Source: Dehalococcoidia bacterium (lineage in GTDB: Bacteria; Chloroflexota; Dehalococcoidia; Dehalococcoidales; Fen-1064). Taken from it: 64,000 bases of DNA. This document shows, piece by piece, positions 25,598 through 34,189 of the stretch. Both the position numbers and the translations under genes were made by a program. The notes under the pieces are model-generated. The model was not told where the DNA came from. It did no database searches and worked only from the letters and a program-made list of their open reading frames with translations. Each line of letters starts with the position of its first letter. Position 1 is the first letter of the stretch. The stretch spans positions 106,231 to 170,230 of the forward strand of contig DUEV01000005.1 of NCBI GenBank assembly GCA_011170375.1, read 5' to 3'.

Positions 25598-25635
25598 TGC
25601 ATCTATTTGCAATTGCAACTTATTGCATGTATTAT
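25598..25635 (+). promoter_or_regulatory. Twin operator and promoter of the metal importer
   Basis: Two adjoining sites: TGCATCTATTTGCA (25598-25611) and TGCAACTTATTGCA (25614-25627), the second a perfect TGCAA-N4-TTGCA. A promoter TTGCAA (25607-25612), 17 bases, TATTAT (25630-25635) overlaps them, as in the TrmO-Fur unit. Confidence 0.68.
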
Positions 25636-25651
25636 ATAGGGGGTAACAATT

Positions 25652-26497
25652 ATGAAAAAGCTAAGCATTCTGGTCGCCAGTATCATGATTATTGCTATGG
25701 TTGTTTCTTCGCTTGTCGGTGGCTGTACGTCAACAGACACCGATAAGCTGATAGTCGTTACCAGTACGTCCCTGCTATCTCAGATAGTGGAGCGGGTCGG
25801 TGGTGACTTGGTTGATGTGACCAATATTATTCCACCATCGCAGTGTCCGGGCCATTTCGAAGTAAAAGTCAGTGACATTGAGAAACTGGCCAATGCCAAA
25901 ATCTTTTTCATGCATGGTTGGCAGGGTGAGATGTTTACTCAGGAGCTGATTGAATCAGCTGACAACCCTGACCTCACTGTAGTTGTGGTCAATATAGCGG
26001 GTAACTGGATGACGCCACCGGTACAGGTTGAGGCAATAGATGAAATTACCCCATGGATAATCCATGCTGATATTGACAATGCTGCGGCTTATCAGCAGGC
26101 GGCCGAGGATATGAAGGACACAATCGAGGCCAAGGGCGAGGAGGTACAGGACAGACTGGCCGGGGAAGACCTTGCCAGTATCAATGTGATGTGTGCTGAG
26201 CAGCAGGCTGGCTTTGTCAGCTGGGTTGGCTTCAATATCGTGGCTACCTTTGGTCGACCTGACACTCTCACACCTCAGGTAATTCAGGACCTAGTCGACC
26301 AGGGTAGAGAGGCAGATGTTACCCTGATTATTGATAACCTGCAGAGTGGGGCGGATGCCGGGCAGCCGCTTGCCTTAGACATCGGCTGTGACCGGATAAT
26401 ACTCTCTAATTTTCCCGGCGGCTTTGATGACACCGAGACCTGGGAAAAGGCAATTGATAAGAATATTGACATAATATTGGAAGTGATAGCGCCGTAA
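25652..26497 (+). CDS. Metal ABC transporter, substrate-binding lipoprotein
   Basis: 281 residues, cluster A-I (ZnuA/TroA-like). Lipoprotein signal with Cys25 in LVGGC. Metal ligands of the family map to His68 (QCPGHFE) and His138 (WIIHAD), while the third position falls in MCAEQQAG (Cys181/Glu183), and a Cys65 lies beside His68. The unusual Cys near both sites suggests a metal preference different from classic ZnuA. No His-rich loop. First gene of importer operon, under the twin operator. Confidence 0.85.
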   Translation: MKKLSILVASIMIIAMVVSSLVGGCTSTDTDKLIVVTSTSLLSQIVERVGGDLVDVTNIIPPSQCPGHFEVKVSDIEKLANAKIFFMHGWQGEMFTQELIESADNPDLTVVVVNIAGNWMTPPVQVEAIDEITPWIIHADIDNAAAYQQAAEDMKDTIEAKGEEVQDRLAGEDLASINVMCAEQQAGFVSWVGFNIVATFGRPDTLTPQVIQDLVDQGREADVTLIIDNLQSGADAGQPLALDIGCDRIILSNFPGGFDDTETWEKAIDKNIDIILEVIAP

Positions 26498-26506
26498 AGG
26501 AAAAAT

Positions 26507-27286
26507 ATGGCCGACACCGTGATTTCTATTAAGGATGCCGTGGTCTCCTACCGCGAGGATGTTGCCCTGCGGGGAGTGTCGCTCGACGTGATTGCCGGGG
26601 AGTTTGTTGGCATCATAGGGCCAAATGGCGCTGGTAAAACTACCCTGCTCACCGTGGTAAATGGGATGGGGAAACTGCTCAGCGGCCGGGTAACAGTCCT
26701 CGGAGACTCCCTGCGATCAGGGAACGGCCGTTCTCTCAGAAAGAGGGTTGGCTACGTGGCCCAGGTCGATAATATAGACCCGCGTATGCCGATGGATGTC
26801 CGTGAAGTGGTGATGATAGGTCGCTTCGGTGTCCTCGGCCTGTTTAGGAGGCCAGGTAAGAGCGACTGGCAAATCGTGGACGAGATGCTGGAGCTGGTGG
26901 GTATGACCCATCTCGCCCGGCGCCCTATCGGGCACCTGTCTGGTGGCGAGCAGCAGCGGGTGGCTATTGCCCGCTGCTTGGTCCAGGAACCGGAGCTATT
27001 TCTGCTCGATGAACCGACAGCCTCGCTGGACTGGAAGGCGCAGTCCGAGATACTGGAACTGGTAAAGGAAATCCATAATTCACGGAAGCTGACTACCCTG
27101 TTTGTCACCCACGATCTCGATGCCCTGCCGCACACCTGCGACCGTGTCGTGCTGATGAAGGACGGGCTGATTGTGGATGACGGCCCACCGGACCAACTTA
27201 TCTCCACCAGTAGTCTAAGCCAGCTCTATGATTTACCCGAATCGGTGGTTGAGGCACGGCGACCCCATATGCACGTCAAGGAGTAG
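26507..27286 (+). CDS. Metal ABC transporter, ATP-binding protein
   Basis: 259 residues, ZnuC/MntB-like ATPase. Walker A GPNGAGKTT near residues 38-46, Q-loop VAQVDN, signature LSGGEQQRVAIAR near 144-156, Walker B LFLLDEPTA and the H-loop FVTHD. Energises uptake with the permease encoded next. The gene starts nine bases after the binding-protein gene. Confidence 0.93.
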   Translation: MADTVISIKDAVVSYREDVALRGVSLDVIAGEFVGIIGPNGAGKTTLLTVVNGMGKLLSGRVTVLGDSLRSGNGRSLRKRVGYVAQVDNIDPRMPMDVREVVMIGRFGVLGLFRRPGKSDWQIVDEMLELVGMTHLARRPIGHLSGGEQQRVAIARCLVQEPELFLLDEPTASLDWKAQSEILELVKEIHNSRKLTTLFVTHDLDALPHTCDRVVLMKDGLIVDDGPPDQLISTSSLSQLYDLPESVVEARRPHMHVKE

Positions 27287-27291
27287 TAGAC

Positions 27292-28134
27292 TTGGACTTT
27301 TCTATCTTCGGTTACCAGTTTATGCAGAACGCCATCCTTTCCGCCTTTCTCGGTGGTATTGCCTGCGCTACCGTGGGTGTTTTTGTGGTGTTAATGCATA
27401 TGCCTTTTATCGGCGTGACCATGTCACACGCTGCCTTTGCCGGGGCACTGCTCGGCCTGTGGGTGGGCTTCGACCCTCTGATAGGAGCCTTCGCCTTTAG
27501 CCTCGTCGCTGCAGCCATTGTCGGTCCCCTGGCCGACCGTGGTGAACTCAGTCCGGATACCTCGCTGGGGATTATCTTCTCGCTGATGCTGGGGGTTGCC
27601 TTTCTCTTTCTTGGGCTGATGCCCGGTACCAAATCCAGCGCTCTCGAACTGCTCTGGGGGAGTATCCTCACCAATACCAGAGGTGACATCATCCTGCTGG
27701 CGGTGGTGGCTGTGGTAGTCGTCGGGCTGGTGGTAATCTTCTTCAAGGAGATTCAGGCAACCGTTTTCAATCGTAATATCGCCCTGTCGGTCGGCCTGCC
27801 GGCGACAATCATTCTTTATGGAGTCCTCTTTCTTACCGGAGCCACGGTGACGGCCTCGTTACGTTCCATCGGCGGACTTCTCATATTCAGCCTGATTCTG
27901 AATCCGGCAGCAGCCGCCTACCAGCTTACCTACAGCATGAAGTGGATGTTTATCCTCTCGGCAATTTTCGGGGTCCTTTCCGGGTGGGTTGGCCTGCTGG
28001 TTTCCTACCTGCTAGATGTTCCCAGCGGTGCCACCATTGTGATTACCTCGTCCGTAATCTTTATAATTGCCACGGTGTTCTCGCCTAAACGGAAGGTCAG
28101 GCACTGGAAGGAGGAGTCCCTTGCGGATGAGTAG
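27292..28134 (+). CDS. Metal ABC transporter, permease
   Basis: 280 residues with about eight transmembrane helices, ZnuB/MntC-like (ABC-3 family). Typical segments: GGIACATVGVFVVLMHMPFIGVTMSHAAFAG near the start and the coupling region SLRSIGGLLIFSLILNPAAAA near residues 185-205. TTG start at 27292 with AAGGAG upstream. Its stop overlaps the start of the methyltransferase gene. Confidence 0.92.
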   Translation: MDFSIFGYQFMQNAILSAFLGGIACATVGVFVVLMHMPFIGVTMSHAAFAGALLGLWVGFDPLIGAFAFSLVAAAIVGPLADRGELSPDTSLGIIFSLMLGVAFLFLGLMPGTKSSALELLWGSILTNTRGDIILLAVVAVVVVGLVVIFFKEIQATVFNRNIALSVGLPATIILYGVLFLTGATVTASLRSIGGLLIFSLILNPAAAAYQLTYSMKWMFILSAIFGVLSGWVGLLVSYLLDVPSGATIVITSSVIFIIATVFSPKRKVRHWKEESLADE

Positions 28135-28729
28135 TGTCATGCTCCGTGCCTTCTTCAACGGGAGGGCTGATATCTGGGACGAGACCGTAGCTGAAAAAGA
28201 CGTCACCAAGCTGGCGGAGATGGCAAGACGCCTGGAGCTTGAACCGGGTGCGACGTTGCTCGATGTCGGCACCGGCACCGGGGTCTTCTTACCCTATATG
28301 CTTGATGTTATCGGTGGCGATGGCAGGGTAGTTGCCGTTGATGTCGCTGACCAGATGCTGCTCCGGGCAAAGAACAAGGGTTTTAAGGGTAATATCAGCT
28401 ATCTCTATGCCGATATCATGAACCTTCCTCTGGGTGGTGAAATCTTTGATGCCGTGGTCTGCTATTCCAGCTTTCCCCACTTCCAGGACAAGTCGCAGGC
28501 ACTGCGCGAAGCGTACCGGGTCGTCAGACGCAGCGGCCGGTTGCTAATCTGCCATACGTCAAGCCGGGCGCACATAAACGAGATTCACGGGCAGATTGAG
28601 ATTGTAAAGCATGATACGATTCCAGATACCGACGAAATGAAATCTATGCTATCGGCGGCTGGATTTGCTGACATTGTCATTGAGGATGGCGGCGATAGCT
28701 ATCTGGCACACGCCCGGAAGCCGCAGTAG
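28127..28729 (+). CDS. Class I SAM-dependent methyltransferase
   Basis: 200 residues. Motif I LDVGTGTGVFLPYM is clear, acidic motif near VAVDVADQML, and motif IV region FDAVVCYSSFPHF. ATG at 28127 overlaps the end of the permease gene by 8 bases and GGAGGAG lies upstream, so it is co-expressed with the importer. Substrate unknown; possibly linked to metal use, such as a metallophore or cofactor, but that is only contextual. Confidence 0.85.
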   Translation: MSSVMLRAFFNGRADIWDETVAEKDVTKLAEMARRLELEPGATLLDVGTGTGVFLPYMLDVIGGDGRVVAVDVADQMLLRAKNKGFKGNISYLYADIMNLPLGGEIFDAVVCYSSFPHFQDKSQALREAYRVVRRSGRLLICHTSSRAHINEIHGQIEIVKHDTIPDTDEMKSMLSAAGFADIVIEDGGDSYLAHARKPQ

Positions 28730-28740
28730 CATCGCCTTTT

Positions 28741-29610
28741 CTAAGGTATCTGTAGTGTCTCTGGCTCAAGCTCGAGGCTGATATCAAGTGCCTCCGCCGA
28801 GTGGGTTAGTGCCCCTATCGAAATTATATTAACGCCTGTCTTGGCCACGGCACGTACATTTTCCAGGTTTACTCCCCCCGAGGCCTCTGTCTTGACCTCG
28901 CCCGGTATCTGGCTGACAGCGCGGCGCATCTCCTCCGGGCTCATGTTGTCCAGCATGATGATGTCTGCACCTGCCTCGGCCGCCTCTTTGGCCTCTTCGA
29001 CACTGATAACCTCTACTTCCACCTTCATGCCCTCGGGGGCATTCTGCCTAGCCTTGGCTATTATATCCTTCAGGTTTTTACCAAGGGCACGCGACGCTGC
29101 CAGGTGATTGTCCTTTATCAGGATTCCGTCACCGAGGTGGAGGCGGACCGGATGGTTTTCGCCACCTCCCATACGTACCGCATGCTTTTCCATTATCCTG
29201 AGTCCGGGGGTAGTCTTGCGGGTGTCAACTATCATCACGGGCAGTCCTTTAACCCGGGAAACATAGCGGGCCGTCAGTGTGGCAATACCGCTCAGCCGTT
29301 GCAGGAAGTTGAGCATCACCCGCTCCGCCTTGAGGATACTGATGACCCTGCCGGAGACGGTGGCGATTCTGTCTCCCGGCTTGATTGTGCTTCCGTCAGG
29401 GATGAGTACCGTAACTCTGAGTGACGGGTCAACCCTGAGAAATACCCTGCTGGCTACCTCTGTACCTGCCAGGATACCCTTGGCCTTGGCCTGTATGATG
29501 GCCGTCCCCAAGAGTGTTGCCGGAATCAGTGCCTCACTGGTGACATCTCCCCGGCTGGTGTCTTCAGTCAGGGCAAGGTCTATAATGCGGTCAATCTGCT
29601 CTTCTGTCAT
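28741..29610 (-). CDS. nadC: Nicotinate-nucleotide diphosphorylase (carboxylating)
   Basis: Quinolinate phosphoribosyltransferase, third step of de novo NAD synthesis. 289 residues. Visible blocks: TRKTTPGLRIMEKHAVRMGGGENHPVRL with the substrate-binding Arg/Lys/His residues, and GADIIMLDNMSPEEM near residue 214. Starts three bases after nadB stop (same strand), forming a nadB-nadC unit. nadA is not in the window. Confidence 0.96.
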   Translation of the reverse strand: MTEEQIDRIIDLALTEDTSRGDVTSEALIPATLLGTAIIQAKAKGILAGTEVASRVFLRVDPSLRVTVLIPDGSTIKPGDRIATVSGRVISILKAERVMLNFLQRLSGIATLTARYVSRVKGLPVMIVDTRKTTPGLRIMEKHAVRMGGGENHPVRLHLGDGILIKDNHLAASRALGKNLKDIIAKARQNAPEGMKVEVEVISVEEAKEAAEAGADIIMLDNMSPEEMRRAVSQIPGEVKTEASGGVNLENVRAVAKTGVNIISIGALTHSAEALDISLELEPETLQIP

Positions 29611-29612
29611 TA

Positions 29613-31160
29613 TTACTGCCCATTGGTAAATACTAAATGATGCAACCAGTCCGGTGAGCTCTGCGGGAAGTCAATGCGAAAGTGAGCACCACGGCTCTCT
29701 TCGCGGAGAAGGGCGGCCTCGGTCATCAATCGGCCGGCCATTATCAGGTTTTTCAATTCGTAAGAGGGGCGATCGGTGGGTGCTGGCAGGACCTCCTGCC
29801 AGGTAGCCAGGGTTTCTGCTGCTGCCGTGAGCGATTCTCTATTACGCACAATGCCCACCTTGTCCCAGAGGAGTGTCTGCACGTCGGTTACCCTGGGTGG
29901 TGAAATTGTTTTACCGGCTGACCACTGGCTTAGTCGGTGATGGGCTTCCTGACGCTGTCCTTTGTCTAGTGCTTTTCCTGTCTTTCCTGGTCTAGTTCTC
30001 TCGATAATACGCTTGCTGAAAACAAGCACCTCCAGCATCGAGTTCGAGGCTAGCCGGTTGGCCCCGTGGACGCCGGTACAGGCCACCTCACCGGTAGCGA
30101 AGAGTCCTGCCACGTTGGTCTCACCCCAGGTATTGACCTTGATGCCTCCCATCATGTAGTGGGCAGCCGGTGCCACCGGCGCTGGTGTTTGGGTAATATC
30201 CAGACCGTGGTCAAGACAGAAGCGGTAGATGTGGGGAAACCGGGCCAGGGTCAGTTGTCTTGGTAGATGGGTGACGTCGATAAAAACATGGTCGGAGTCT
30301 GTATTTTCCATTTCCTGCAGTATGCTTCGGGCGACTACGTCCCTTGGTGCCAGTTCCCTGTCTGGGGTATAGTCCTGCATGAAACGGCGTCCATTCACGT
30401 TGCGCAGTATGCCTCCCTCACCCCTGACAGCTTCTGAGATGAGGAACGGGGCTACACCCGGCAGACGCAGGGCGGTGGGGTGGAACTGGAAGAACTCCAT
30501 ATCCGTAATCTCGGCGCCAGCTTTAAAGGCGAGGGCAATGCCATCACCGGTGGCAATATCAGAGTTGGTGTTGAAACAGAACAGTTGCCCAGCCCCGCCG
30601 GTGGCCATGATTAATGCCCTGCTTTCAAACTCCTCGACTGAACCGGTATGGCAGTCGAGGGTCCTTACGCCACTGGCCCTGCCTTTGTCTACCAGAACAT
30701 CAGTGGCGAGGCAGTTCTCCAGCACGCGGATTCCTGAGGAGCGTACCCGATTGCTCAGTGTAACCTCAATATGCTCGCCGGTGGCATCGCCCCCGGCGTG
30801 GAGGATGCGTGCTCTGCTGTGGGCTGCTTCCGTGGTGAGGGCAATCTGCCCGTCAACGGTGTCAAAGGGGACACCCAGGTCTACGAGGTCAGAAATGCGG
30901 TTTGGGGCCTCAGTGGCGAGGATGCGCACCGCTTCTTCGTCACACAGTCCATCACCAGCGGCAATGGTGTCCTGAAAGTGGAGTTCCGGGGAGTCGTTCT
31001 GGCCGATGGGGGCGGCAATGCCTCCCTGGGCATGTTTCGTGTTGCAGTCATCAATGTTGCCTTTGGTGATGATGAGGACGCTCCCTTGCTCCCGGGCAAG
31101 CAGTGAGGTATAAAGCCCGGCAATCCCGCTGCCGACTAGGATATAGTCGTAATAGCTCAA
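29613..31160 (-). CDS. nadB: L-aspartate oxidase
   Basis: FAD enzyme oxidising L-aspartate to iminoaspartate; in anaerobes it uses fumarate as acceptor. 515 residues. FAD-binding GSGIAGLYTSLLA at the N-terminus, NTKHAQGGIA near residue 40, and the substrate/FAD block RRFMQDY and TGEVACTGVHGANRLASNS. TTG start at 31160 with AGGGGG upstream. Fits the fumarase and malate dehydrogenase encoded elsewhere in the window, which could supply fumarate. Confidence 0.96.
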   Translation of the reverse strand: MSYYDYILVGSGIAGLYTSLLAREQGSVLIITKGNIDDCNTKHAQGGIAAPIGQNDSPELHFQDTIAAGDGLCDEEAVRILATEAPNRISDLVDLGVPFDTVDGQIALTTEAAHSRARILHAGGDATGEHIEVTLSNRVRSSGIRVLENCLATDVLVDKGRASGVRTLDCHTGSVEEFESRALIMATGGAGQLFCFNTNSDIATGDGIALAFKAGAEITDMEFFQFHPTALRLPGVAPFLISEAVRGEGGILRNVNGRRFMQDYTPDRELAPRDVVARSILQEMENTDSDHVFIDVTHLPRQLTLARFPHIYRFCLDHGLDITQTPAPVAPAAHYMMGGIKVNTWGETNVAGLFATGEVACTGVHGANRLASNSMLEVLVFSKRIIERTRPGKTGKALDKGQRQEAHHRLSQWSAGKTISPPRVTDVQTLLWDKVGIVRNRESLTAAAETLATWQEVLPAPTDRPSYELKNLIMAGRLMTEAALLREESRGAHFRIDFPQSSPDWLHHLVFTNGQ

Positions 31161-31188
31161 TATATCAGACCCCCTGACGGTGTCTTCT

Positions 31189-31593
31189 TTAGCCGATTCT
31201 CGGCTCTTCCTCGTACTGTTTTGCGATAACGCTGCCCTTGCTGATTCTAATCGTTGTGCCTGACTCGACCTTCAGGACGACGCTATCTTCACTGACAGAC
31301 TCGACTTCGCCATAAATACCTCCAGCGGTGACTACTTTATCACCCCTGTGCAGCTGCTCGATGAAGTCCTGGTGCTCCCTTTGTCTCTTGCGTTGCGGCC
31401 TAATCATGACGAAGTACATCATGGCGAAAAGCAGTACAATAAAGATAAGCATCGGCCAGATGCTGTTGATGAAACTGCCGCTGTCAGACTCTTCTCCATC
31501 CGTTCCGGTATCCACCGGATAACACCCGGCGAGAAGAGTCGTAACGGCGATTAGTCCCACCAGCACCATCAGAAACCACTGTTTTTTCCTCAC
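31189..31593 (-). CDS. yajC: Preprotein translocase subunit YajC, with lipobox
   Basis: Accessory subunit of SecDF-YajC. 134 residues. The single transmembrane helix and the following FVMIRPQRKRQREHQDFIEQLHRGDKVVTAGGIYGEV are typical. Unusually there is an additional N-terminal signal with a lipobox (TLLAGC, Cys24), giving a predicted lipoprotein with about 20 extra residues before the canonical helix. GTG start with AAGGAGG. secD/secF are not adjacent; miaB lies upstream. Confidence 0.9.
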   Translation of the reverse strand: MRKKQWFLMVLVGLIAVTTLLAGCYPVDTGTDGEESDSGSFINSIWPMLIFIVLLFAMMYFVMIRPQRKRQREHQDFIEQLHRGDKVVTAGGIYGEVESVSEDSVVLKVESGTTIRISKGSVIAKQYEEEPRIG

Positions 31594-31617
31594 CAGATTT
31601 TGCCTCCTTGCTGTGGT

Positions 31618-32868
31618 TCACTCTCTGTTCAATCTACCCTGTAACGACCAGGGACTGGTTCGCTCTATACTGATTGATAGCAGTTGTCCCCGGCAGTCAT
31701 CTTCGCTATTGAAGAATACCAGTTTATCACTCCTGGTCCTCCCCTGCCACTTTCCACCCTTCCTGCCCTCGACGAGGACCTCCACGGTTTGACCAAGGAG
31801 TCTGGCGTTGATTTCGGTGGCGATACCCTCCTGGAGTTGCTCTATCCTGTCGAGTCGTTGCTTCTTCTCGGCAGCACGGATATTATCCTCAAGCTCCCGG
31901 GCAGCCGCCGTGCCCGCCCTAGGAGAGTAGGCGGCAACATGTACCGTATCAAACTGTAGCCCGGCAAGCAGGTTATAGGTCTCCTGGAACTGTGGCTCTG
32001 TTTCCGAGGGGAAGCCGACGATGACATCGGTGCTCAGGGCAACCCCTGGTATCTGCCGCCGTATCTCCTCAACAAGCCCGCGGTAGTCTTCAACGGTGTA
32101 ACCCCGCTTCATCGCTTTCAGGATTTGGTTGTTGCCGGACTGCACCGGCAGGCTTAGCTGCTCGCAGACCTTATCGAGGTTAGCCATTGCTTTGATGAGT
32201 CGTTGACTCATGTCCTTGGGGTGATTGGTCAGGAAACGGATCCTTGCCAGCCCGTCAACAGCATTCAGTTCAGCCAGCAGGTCAGCCAGGTCAGGCTTAT
32301 CGGGCAGGTCATGCCCGTATGAGTCGACATTCTGTCCTAACAGGGTGACTTCTAAGGTGCCATGCTGGACCCGCTCCTGCACCTCGCACGTTATGTCATC
32401 TATCGACCGGCTCTTTTCTCTACCCCGGCGATAAGGGACGATGCAGTAGCTGCAGAAATTGTCGCAGCCCTGGATTATGGGGACATAGGCGGTGGGTTCT
32501 GTGTTGGTGGGGGTCAGGCGACTCCATTCGCCCTCCTCCAGCCAGTCAGGGCGCTCTCCCGGTCCGAAGAAGTAGTCGACGTGAGGGAAGCCCTTCTTGA
32601 GATGGTCTATGTTAGAGTCAACCCAGCAGCCAGTCACGGCCAGGGTGAGCTCGGGACGCTGCCTCTTAAGTGACTTCAGGGCGTGGAGCTTGTTTATGAC
32701 GCGGTTCTCGGCGCTCTGGCGTACGACGCAGCTATTGAGCACGATGATATCCGCCTCATCGGCGGTTGCCGTTACCTCATAGCCCTGCTGCTCAAAGAGG
32801 CTGCTGAGCCGCTCCGATTCGGCCTTATTCATCTGACAGCCGATTGTCCAGATATGGTATCGGGGCAC
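31618..32868 (-). CDS. miaB: tRNA-2-methylthio-N6-dimethylallyladenosine synthase
   Basis: Radical SAM methylthiotransferase for i6A37 of tRNA. 416 residues. The N-terminal UPF0004 domain has its three cluster Cys (Cys11, Cys47, Cys81); the radical SAM triad is CDNFCSYC (Cys135, Cys139, Cys142); a C-terminal TRAM domain spans about 350-410. GTG start with AGGAGAAA. The order tRNA-Ser, miaB, yajC on one strand suggests possible read-through from the tRNA promoter. MtaB/RimO relatives are less likely given [12 protein letters not shown]. Confidence 0.9.
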   Translation of the reverse strand: MPRYHIWTIGCQMNKAESERLSSLFEQQGYEVTATADEADIIVLNSCVVRQSAENRVINKLHALKSLKRQRPELTLAVTGCWVDSNIDHLKKGFPHVDYFFGPGERPDWLEEGEWSRLTPTNTEPTAYVPIIQGCDNFCSYCIVPYRRGREKSRSIDDITCEVQERVQHGTLEVTLLGQNVDSYGHDLPDKPDLADLLAELNAVDGLARIRFLTNHPKDMSQRLIKAMANLDKVCEQLSLPVQSGNNQILKAMKRGYTVEDYRGLVEEIRRQIPGVALSTDVIVGFPSETEPQFQETYNLLAGLQFDTVHVAAYSPRAGTAAARELEDNIRAAEKKQRLDRIEQLQEGIATEINARLLGQTVEVLVEGRKGGKWQGRTRSDKLVFFNSEDDCRGQLLSISIERTSPWSLQGRLNRE

Positions 32869-32891
32869 TTTCTCCTGTCCTGCAAGCTAAT

Positions 32892-32913
32892 ATGCCCCTT
32901 ATATGAGGGGCAT
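32892..32913. other. Hairpin between tRNA-Ser and miaB
   Basis: Perfect 8-bp stem ATGCCCCT/AGGGGCAT with a 6-base loop. On the minus strand it lies between tRNA-Ser and miaB, but lacks a U tract, so it could be a processing signal or weak terminator. Confidence 0.4.
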
Positions 32914-32932
32914 GGCTTTTATGGTTGTGCTA

Positions 32933-33025
32933 TGGCGGAGGGAGTGGGATTCGAACCCACGAGCCCGGTTTCCCAGGCTAAGCGCTTAGCAGGCGCCCGC
33001 ACTAGACCAACTATGCGATCCCTCC
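32933..33025 (-). tRNA. tRNA-Ser(GCU)
   Basis: 93 bases, class II with a long variable arm. Acceptor GGAGGGA/TCCCTCC pairs perfectly and CCA is encoded (32933-32935). Anticodon stem GGCGC/GCGCT with loop CTGCTAA gives anticodon GCT, which reads AGC/AGU serine codons. T loop TTCGAAT intact. Confidence 0.97.
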
Positions 33026-33121
33026 AGCAACTGGTTACTTAACATATTTTACTACTTTGCACTGAAAGATGCCATTGGCCCTACGCTACCATCGCCTTGA
33101 CGACAATGTCAACTGTCTTGT

Positions 33122-33129
33122 GCTATCAT
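33122..33129 (+). promoter_or_regulatory. Extended -10 of ybeY
   Basis: TGC-TATCAT extended -10 with seven bases to the ATG at 33137. No Shine-Dalgarno at useful distance, so transcription probably starts on or next to the start codon. TTGACG at 33097-33102 is too far (21-base spacer) to be a normal -35. Confidence 0.4.
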
Positions 33130-33136
33130 TGCGGGG

Positions 33137-33610
33137 ATGGAAGTAAATGTTCTCGTTGACGAGGAATTCGAGGGTGAGCTCGAAGCTGGCTGGCTGCAGG
33201 GTGTTGCTGAGCAGGTGCTTGCCGCCGAAAGCGCTGCTCCTGAGACCGAACTCGGACTGGTAATCACCGGCCAGGAGAGGATTCAGGAGCTTAACCTGGT
33301 CCACCTCGGCATTGATGAGCCGACCGATGTCCTCGCCTTTCCCATGACCCCCGAAGAAGATTCGGGTATGCCCGAGTTCGTTACACCCCCTGACGGTTCT
33401 GTCCACCTCGGCGAGGTGATTATCTCTTTTCCCCAGGCCTTTATTCAGGCCGAGGAGCACATGCACCCGGTTAGAAAGGAAGTAGCCCTACTCATTATCC
33501 ACGGCGTTCTTCATCTCCTTGGCTATGACCATGATGCGCCGGAACGGGAGCAACAGATGAGGACCAGAGAGGCGGAAATCCTGGAGCTAATCGAGGAGCA
33601 AGGCTGGTGA
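33137..33610 (+). CDS. ybeY: Endoribonuclease YbeY
   Basis: Zinc-dependent rRNA maturation and ribosome quality-control RNase. 157 residues. The metal motif H-G-x-L-H-L-x-G-Y-D-H reads HGVLHLLGYDH near residues 122-132, and TDVLAFPM near 64-71 is also conserved. Short leader or none. The stop overlaps the GTG start of the flavoprotein gene (GTGA). Confidence 0.94.
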   Translation: MEVNVLVDEEFEGELEAGWLQGVAEQVLAAESAAPETELGLVITGQERIQELNLVHLGIDEPTDVLAFPMTPEEDSGMPEFVTPPDGSVHLGEVIISFPQAFIQAEEHMHPVRKEVALLIIHGVLHLLGYDHDAPEREQQMRTREAEILELIEEQGW

Positions 33611-34179
33611 GGTTACTCGGTATCGCCGGCAGCCCGAGACGTGGTGGCAACACCGATCTGCTGCTGGAGGAGTTGATGAAGGGTGCCGCCAGCCAGGAGG
33701 CGGAGACGAAGACCGTCGAGCTGAGGGGTCTTAAATTCGAGACCTGCCGTCACTGTGATGGCTGCCTCAAGACAGGCAATTGTGTGTTGAAGGATGACAT
33801 GCAGGATATCTACCGGGAGCTTGAGCAGTCTGACTATATCGTAGTGGCGTCTCCGGTGCAGTTCGTCGGGCCGACTGCCCACCTTAAGGCAATGATTGAC
33901 CGCTGCCAGTGCCTCTGGGCGCGCAAATACGTGCTTAAGATCCCACCCTTGGGCGACGAGCGGGTAAGAAAGGGGTTCTTTATCTCAGTCGGTGGGACGA
34001 GGCTAAAAGAAATGTTCGAGCCTTCACTGGCGGTGGTGAAGACCTGGTTCCACATTCTGAACATCGAGTATGCCGGGGAGTTGCTCTTCAAGGGTATTGA
34101 CGAAAAAGGGGCGATCAAAGAACACCCCGATGCCCTCGAGCAGGCATTCGAGGCAGGCAAGAGGTTAGTACAGGAGTAG
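33607..34179 (+). CDS. Flavodoxin-fold (iron-sulfur) flavoprotein
   Basis: 190 residues, NADPH-dependent FMN reductase/ISF-like. FMN-binding GSPRRGGNTDLLLEE at the N-terminus and SPVQFVGPTAHLKAMIDRC near residue 80. A compact Cys motif CRHCDGCLKTGNC near 47-59 matches the [4Fe-4S]-binding motif of archaeal-type iron-sulfur flavoproteins. Likely an electron-transfer reductase. GTG start coupled to ybeY by a four-base overlap. Confidence 0.88.
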   Translation: MRLLGIAGSPRRGGNTDLLLEELMKGAASQEAETKTVELRGLKFETCRHCDGCLKTGNCVLKDDMQDIYRELEQSDYIVVASPVQFVGPTAHLKAMIDRCQCLWARKYVLKIPPLGDERVRKGFFISVGGTRLKEMFEPSLAVVKTWFHILNIEYAGELLFKGIDEKGAIKEHPDALEQAFEAGKRLVQE

Positions 34180-34189
34180 CCGCTGGGAA

